From assembly GCA_012274205.1 (NCBI GenBank), contig JAAOZY010000411.1:1-14513 (forward strand): DNA of 14,513 nt. Reading direction: 5' to 3'. The first letter of the stretch is position 1, and each line of letters opens with the position of its first letter. This DNA is from Betaproteobacteria bacterium (GTDB lineage Bacteria; Pseudomonadota; Gammaproteobacteria; Burkholderiales; SG8-39). Both the position numbers and the translations under genes were made by a program. Positions 12,875 to 14,513 of the stretch are shown here, piece after piece. A model generated the notes under the pieces. The model made no database searches, was not told where the DNA came from, and saw nothing but the letters and a program-made list of their open reading frames with translations.

Positions 12875-13870
12875 CTAGCGTGCCGCGCCCTGCGCCCGCG
12901 ACGCGTTCACCATCTCCAGCGCCATTTCCATCGCGGCGATCAGGCTGCCCGGGTCGGCCTTGCCGCTGCCGGCCAGGTCCAGCGCGGTGCCATGGTCGAC
13001 CGAAGTGCGCACGATCGGCAGGCCCAAGGTGACATTGACACCCTTGCCGAAACTCGCGTACTTGAGCACCGGCAGCCCCTGATCGTGGTACATCGCCAGC
13101 ACACAGTCGCCGCGCGCCAGCACCTGTGGCGTGAACAGGGTATCGGCCGGCAGCGGCCCCTCCAGCCGCATGCCCGAGCGGCGCAATTCGTCGAGCAGCG
13201 GCGAGATGAGATCGATCTCCTCGCGCCCGAGATAGCCACCCTCGCCGCTGTGCGGATTCAGCCCGGCGACCAGGATGCGCGGCTCGACCAGGCCGAAACG
13301 CTGCTGCAGCGCCCGGTGCAGGATCTGCAGCGTGGTGTTCAGGCTTGCACGCGTGATCGCGCCGGCGACCTCGGCCAGCGCCAGATGCGTGGTCGCCAGC
13401 GCAACGCGCAGGCCGCCGCCGGCAAGCATCATCACCACGCGCGGCGTGGAGGTCAGCGCCGCGAGATATTCAGTGTGTCCGGTAAAGGCGACGCCGGCAG
13501 CGTTGATCACGCCCTTGTGCACGGGCGCGGTCACCATCGCCGCAAAGCTGCCGTCGGCGCAGCCGGCGACGGCGCGATCCAGCAGTCCCAGCACATAGCG
13601 GCTGTTGGCCGGATCCAGCCTGCCGGCCAGCGCAGGCACGTTGAGCGGCAGGTGCAGCAGCTCGAGCTCGTCCGCGGCGGGGGCGCGTGCCGGATCGAAT
13701 GCGCGCAGGCGCAGCTTCAACCCGAGCCGTGCGCTGCGCTGCTCAAGCAGCTCGCGGTCACCGAGAACGACGGCACGGCAGGACAGGCCGTGTCCAGCCA
13801 AGGCGAAGCAGATATCCGGCCCGATGCCGGCAGGTTCGCCCGAAGTAACCGCGATGACAGGCAGGGACAT
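12875..13870 (-). CDS. pdxA: 4-hydroxythreonine-4-phosphate dehydrogenase
   Basis: PdxA oxidises 4-phosphohydroxy-L-threonine with NAD(P) in the DXP-dependent pathway to pyridoxal phosphate. The 331 residues match the usual length. The N-terminus VIAVTSGEPAGIGPDI is the family signature. The three metal-binding histidines are present as H162 (ATTHLAL), H207 (NPHSGEGG) and H262 (YHDQGLPVLK), each four less than the E. coli numbers 166, 211 and 266. FTGHTEYLA and RTSVDHGTALDLAGSGKAD also fit. The ATG at 13870 gives the normal N-terminus, but the Shine-Dalgarno is poor (GGA, 12 bases away). It lies 79 bases after surA and 24 before rsmA on the same strand. Confidence 0.97.
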   Translation of the reverse strand: MSLPVIAVTSGEPAGIGPDICFALAGHGLSCRAVVLGDRELLEQRSARLGLKLRLRAFDPARAPAADELELLHLPLNVPALAGRLDPANSRYVLGLLDRAVAGCADGSFAAMVTAPVHKGVINAAGVAFTGHTEYLAALTSTPRVVMMLAGGGLRVALATTHLALAEVAGAITRASLNTTLQILHRALQQRFGLVEPRILVAGLNPHSGEGGYLGREEIDLISPLLDELRRSGMRLEGPLPADTLFTPQVLARGDCVLAMYHDQGLPVLKYASFGKGVNVTLGLPIVRTSVDHGTALDLAGSGKADPGSLIAAMEMALEMVNASRAQGAAR

Positions 13871-13949
13871 CGTGACTAGTGTCCGGAAACCAAGGGCTGG
13901 AGAAAAACGTCATGCATTTTGCCGCCATCCGGTCGCCGACTACCGCTTC

Positions 13950-14513
13950 CTAACCCTCGTCCGTACGGTATTCCACGAAGGCGCGATCGCGCAGCTGGCG
14001 CAGCCACTCCTGGTAGGCCTCATCGGCCTTGCGCTCGCGCAGAATCAGGCGCGCCTCCTGCCGCTTGCGCTCGCCCGACACCGGCGCCTGGCGCCGCTCC
14101 AGCACCTGCACCAGATGCCAGCCGAAGGGCGTTGCGAACGGCTCGCTCACCTGCCCTGGTTTGAGGCTGTCCATCACGCGCTCGAACTGCGGCACGGTGT
14201 CGCCCGGATAGAGCCAGCCGAGGTCGCCGCCCTTGACCGAGGACGTGTCGTCCGAATTGAGCCTGGCCAAGTCGCCAAAATCGGCACCGTTGAGTATGCG
14301 CTCGCGCAGATTGTTGAGTTTGCGCTTGGCATCTGCCTCGGACACGATTTCGCTGGTCCGCAACAGAATGTGGCGCGCATGCGTCTGCTCGACTATCGCC
14401 GGCAGGCCGCCGCCACGGCGCTCGATCAGTTTGATGATATGGAAACCCGCCGGGCTGCGGATGATGCCGCTCACCTCGCCCGGCTTCAAGCCGTCCAGAG
14501 CATGGGTATACAC
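13950..14513 (-). CDS. surA: Periplasmic chaperone / peptidyl-prolyl isomerase SurA, C-terminal part
   Basis: The gene runs off the right edge; 187 C-terminal codons are visible. SurA escorts outer-membrane proteins through the periplasm. The fragment begins in the end of the first parvulin domain (GLKPGEVSGIIRSPAGFHIIKLIERR in pattern). The second parvulin domain starts at about THARHILLRTSEIVSEADAK, with GADFGDLARLNSDD, KGGDLGWLYPGD and the closing PFGWHLVQVLERR. The C-terminal helix REARLILRERKADEAYQEWL-like segment and RDRAFVEYR end the protein, as in SurA. The N-terminal chaperone domain and signal peptide lie outside the window. Position upstream of pdxA and rsmA is the conserved proteobacterial order, usually after lptD. 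Confidence 0.93.
   Translation of the reverse strand: MYTHALDGLKPGEVSGIIRSPAGFHIIKLIERRGGGLPAIVEQTHARHILLRTSEIVSEADAKRKLNNLRERILNGADFGDLARLNSDDTSSVKGGDLGWLYPGDTVPQFERVMDSLKPGQVSEPFATPFGWHLVQVLERRQAPVSGERKRQEARLILRERKADEAYQEWLRQLRDRAFVEYRTDEG

Noticed and set aside
12299..13879. Plus-strand open frame of 526 codons spanning rsmA and pdxA
   Set aside because: It is antisense to two intact conserved genes, and its product is a low-complexity His/Gln/Arg-rich sequence. This is a shadow of codon bias.
13902..13925. AAAAACGTCATGCATTTTG in the surA-pdxA gap, faintly like hairpin 1 of the dispersed repeat
   Set aside because: Only short A/T-rich pieces agree. The pairing stem, GGCC spacer and GGGGAGCATG core are absent, so it is not a supportable fourth copy.

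Overview
The window is a GC-rich, gene-dense chromosomal stretch from a proteobacterium, most likely a betaproteobacterium. Evidence for this is the tight run glyQ-glyS-gmhB-acyltransferase-ygjP followed by gloA, the surA-pdxA-rsmA run on the opposite strand, and clear similarity of GlyQ and GloA to betaproteobacterial sequences known to me. No taxonomic search was possible. I see no rRNA, tRNA, CRISPR array, insertion sequence or prophage gene.

Layout. 3-827 (+) is the 3' part of an MFS transporter gene. 930-2423 (-) is an nfeD / stomatin-like (SPFH) membrane pair. 2571-3668 (+) is a lone gentisate 1,2-dioxygenase-type double cupin, followed at 3767-4822 (+) by a membrane-anchored diguanylate cyclase with an intact GGDEF motif and I-site. 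4855-5325 (-) is a small SRPBCC (DUF1857/AtaL-like) protein, divergent from the glyQ operon. 5523-10621 (+) is a compact operon: both glycyl-tRNA synthetase subunits, the heptose bisphosphate phosphatase GmhB, a PlsC-like acyltransferase and a YgjP-type metallopeptidase, with overlapping or bridged stop/start codons. 10817-11200 (+) is glyoxalase I. 11329-11985 (-) is an unrecognised conserved-looking protein. 12062-14513 (-) is rsmA, pdxA and the C-terminal part of surA. Transcription in that last block runs surA to pdxA to rsmA.

Functionally this is mostly housekeeping: translation (GlyQS, RsmA), envelope biogenesis (SurA, GmhB, acyltransferase, SPFH/NfeD), cofactor synthesis (PdxA) and detoxification (GloA). 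The accessory genes are the dioxygenase and the cyclic-di-GMP enzyme.

The most unusual signal is in the non-coding gaps. Three same-orientation copies of a roughly 70-80 bp two-hairpin element lie at 828-907, 5445-5516 and 10621-10693. Its second hairpin shows compensatory base changes between copies. One copy forms the last part of the glyQS leader and carries the only in-frame ATG upstream of GlyQ. The other two abut TAG stop codons. A second repeat cluster (10678-10774) follows the third copy. No gap without a gene exceeds 200 bases.
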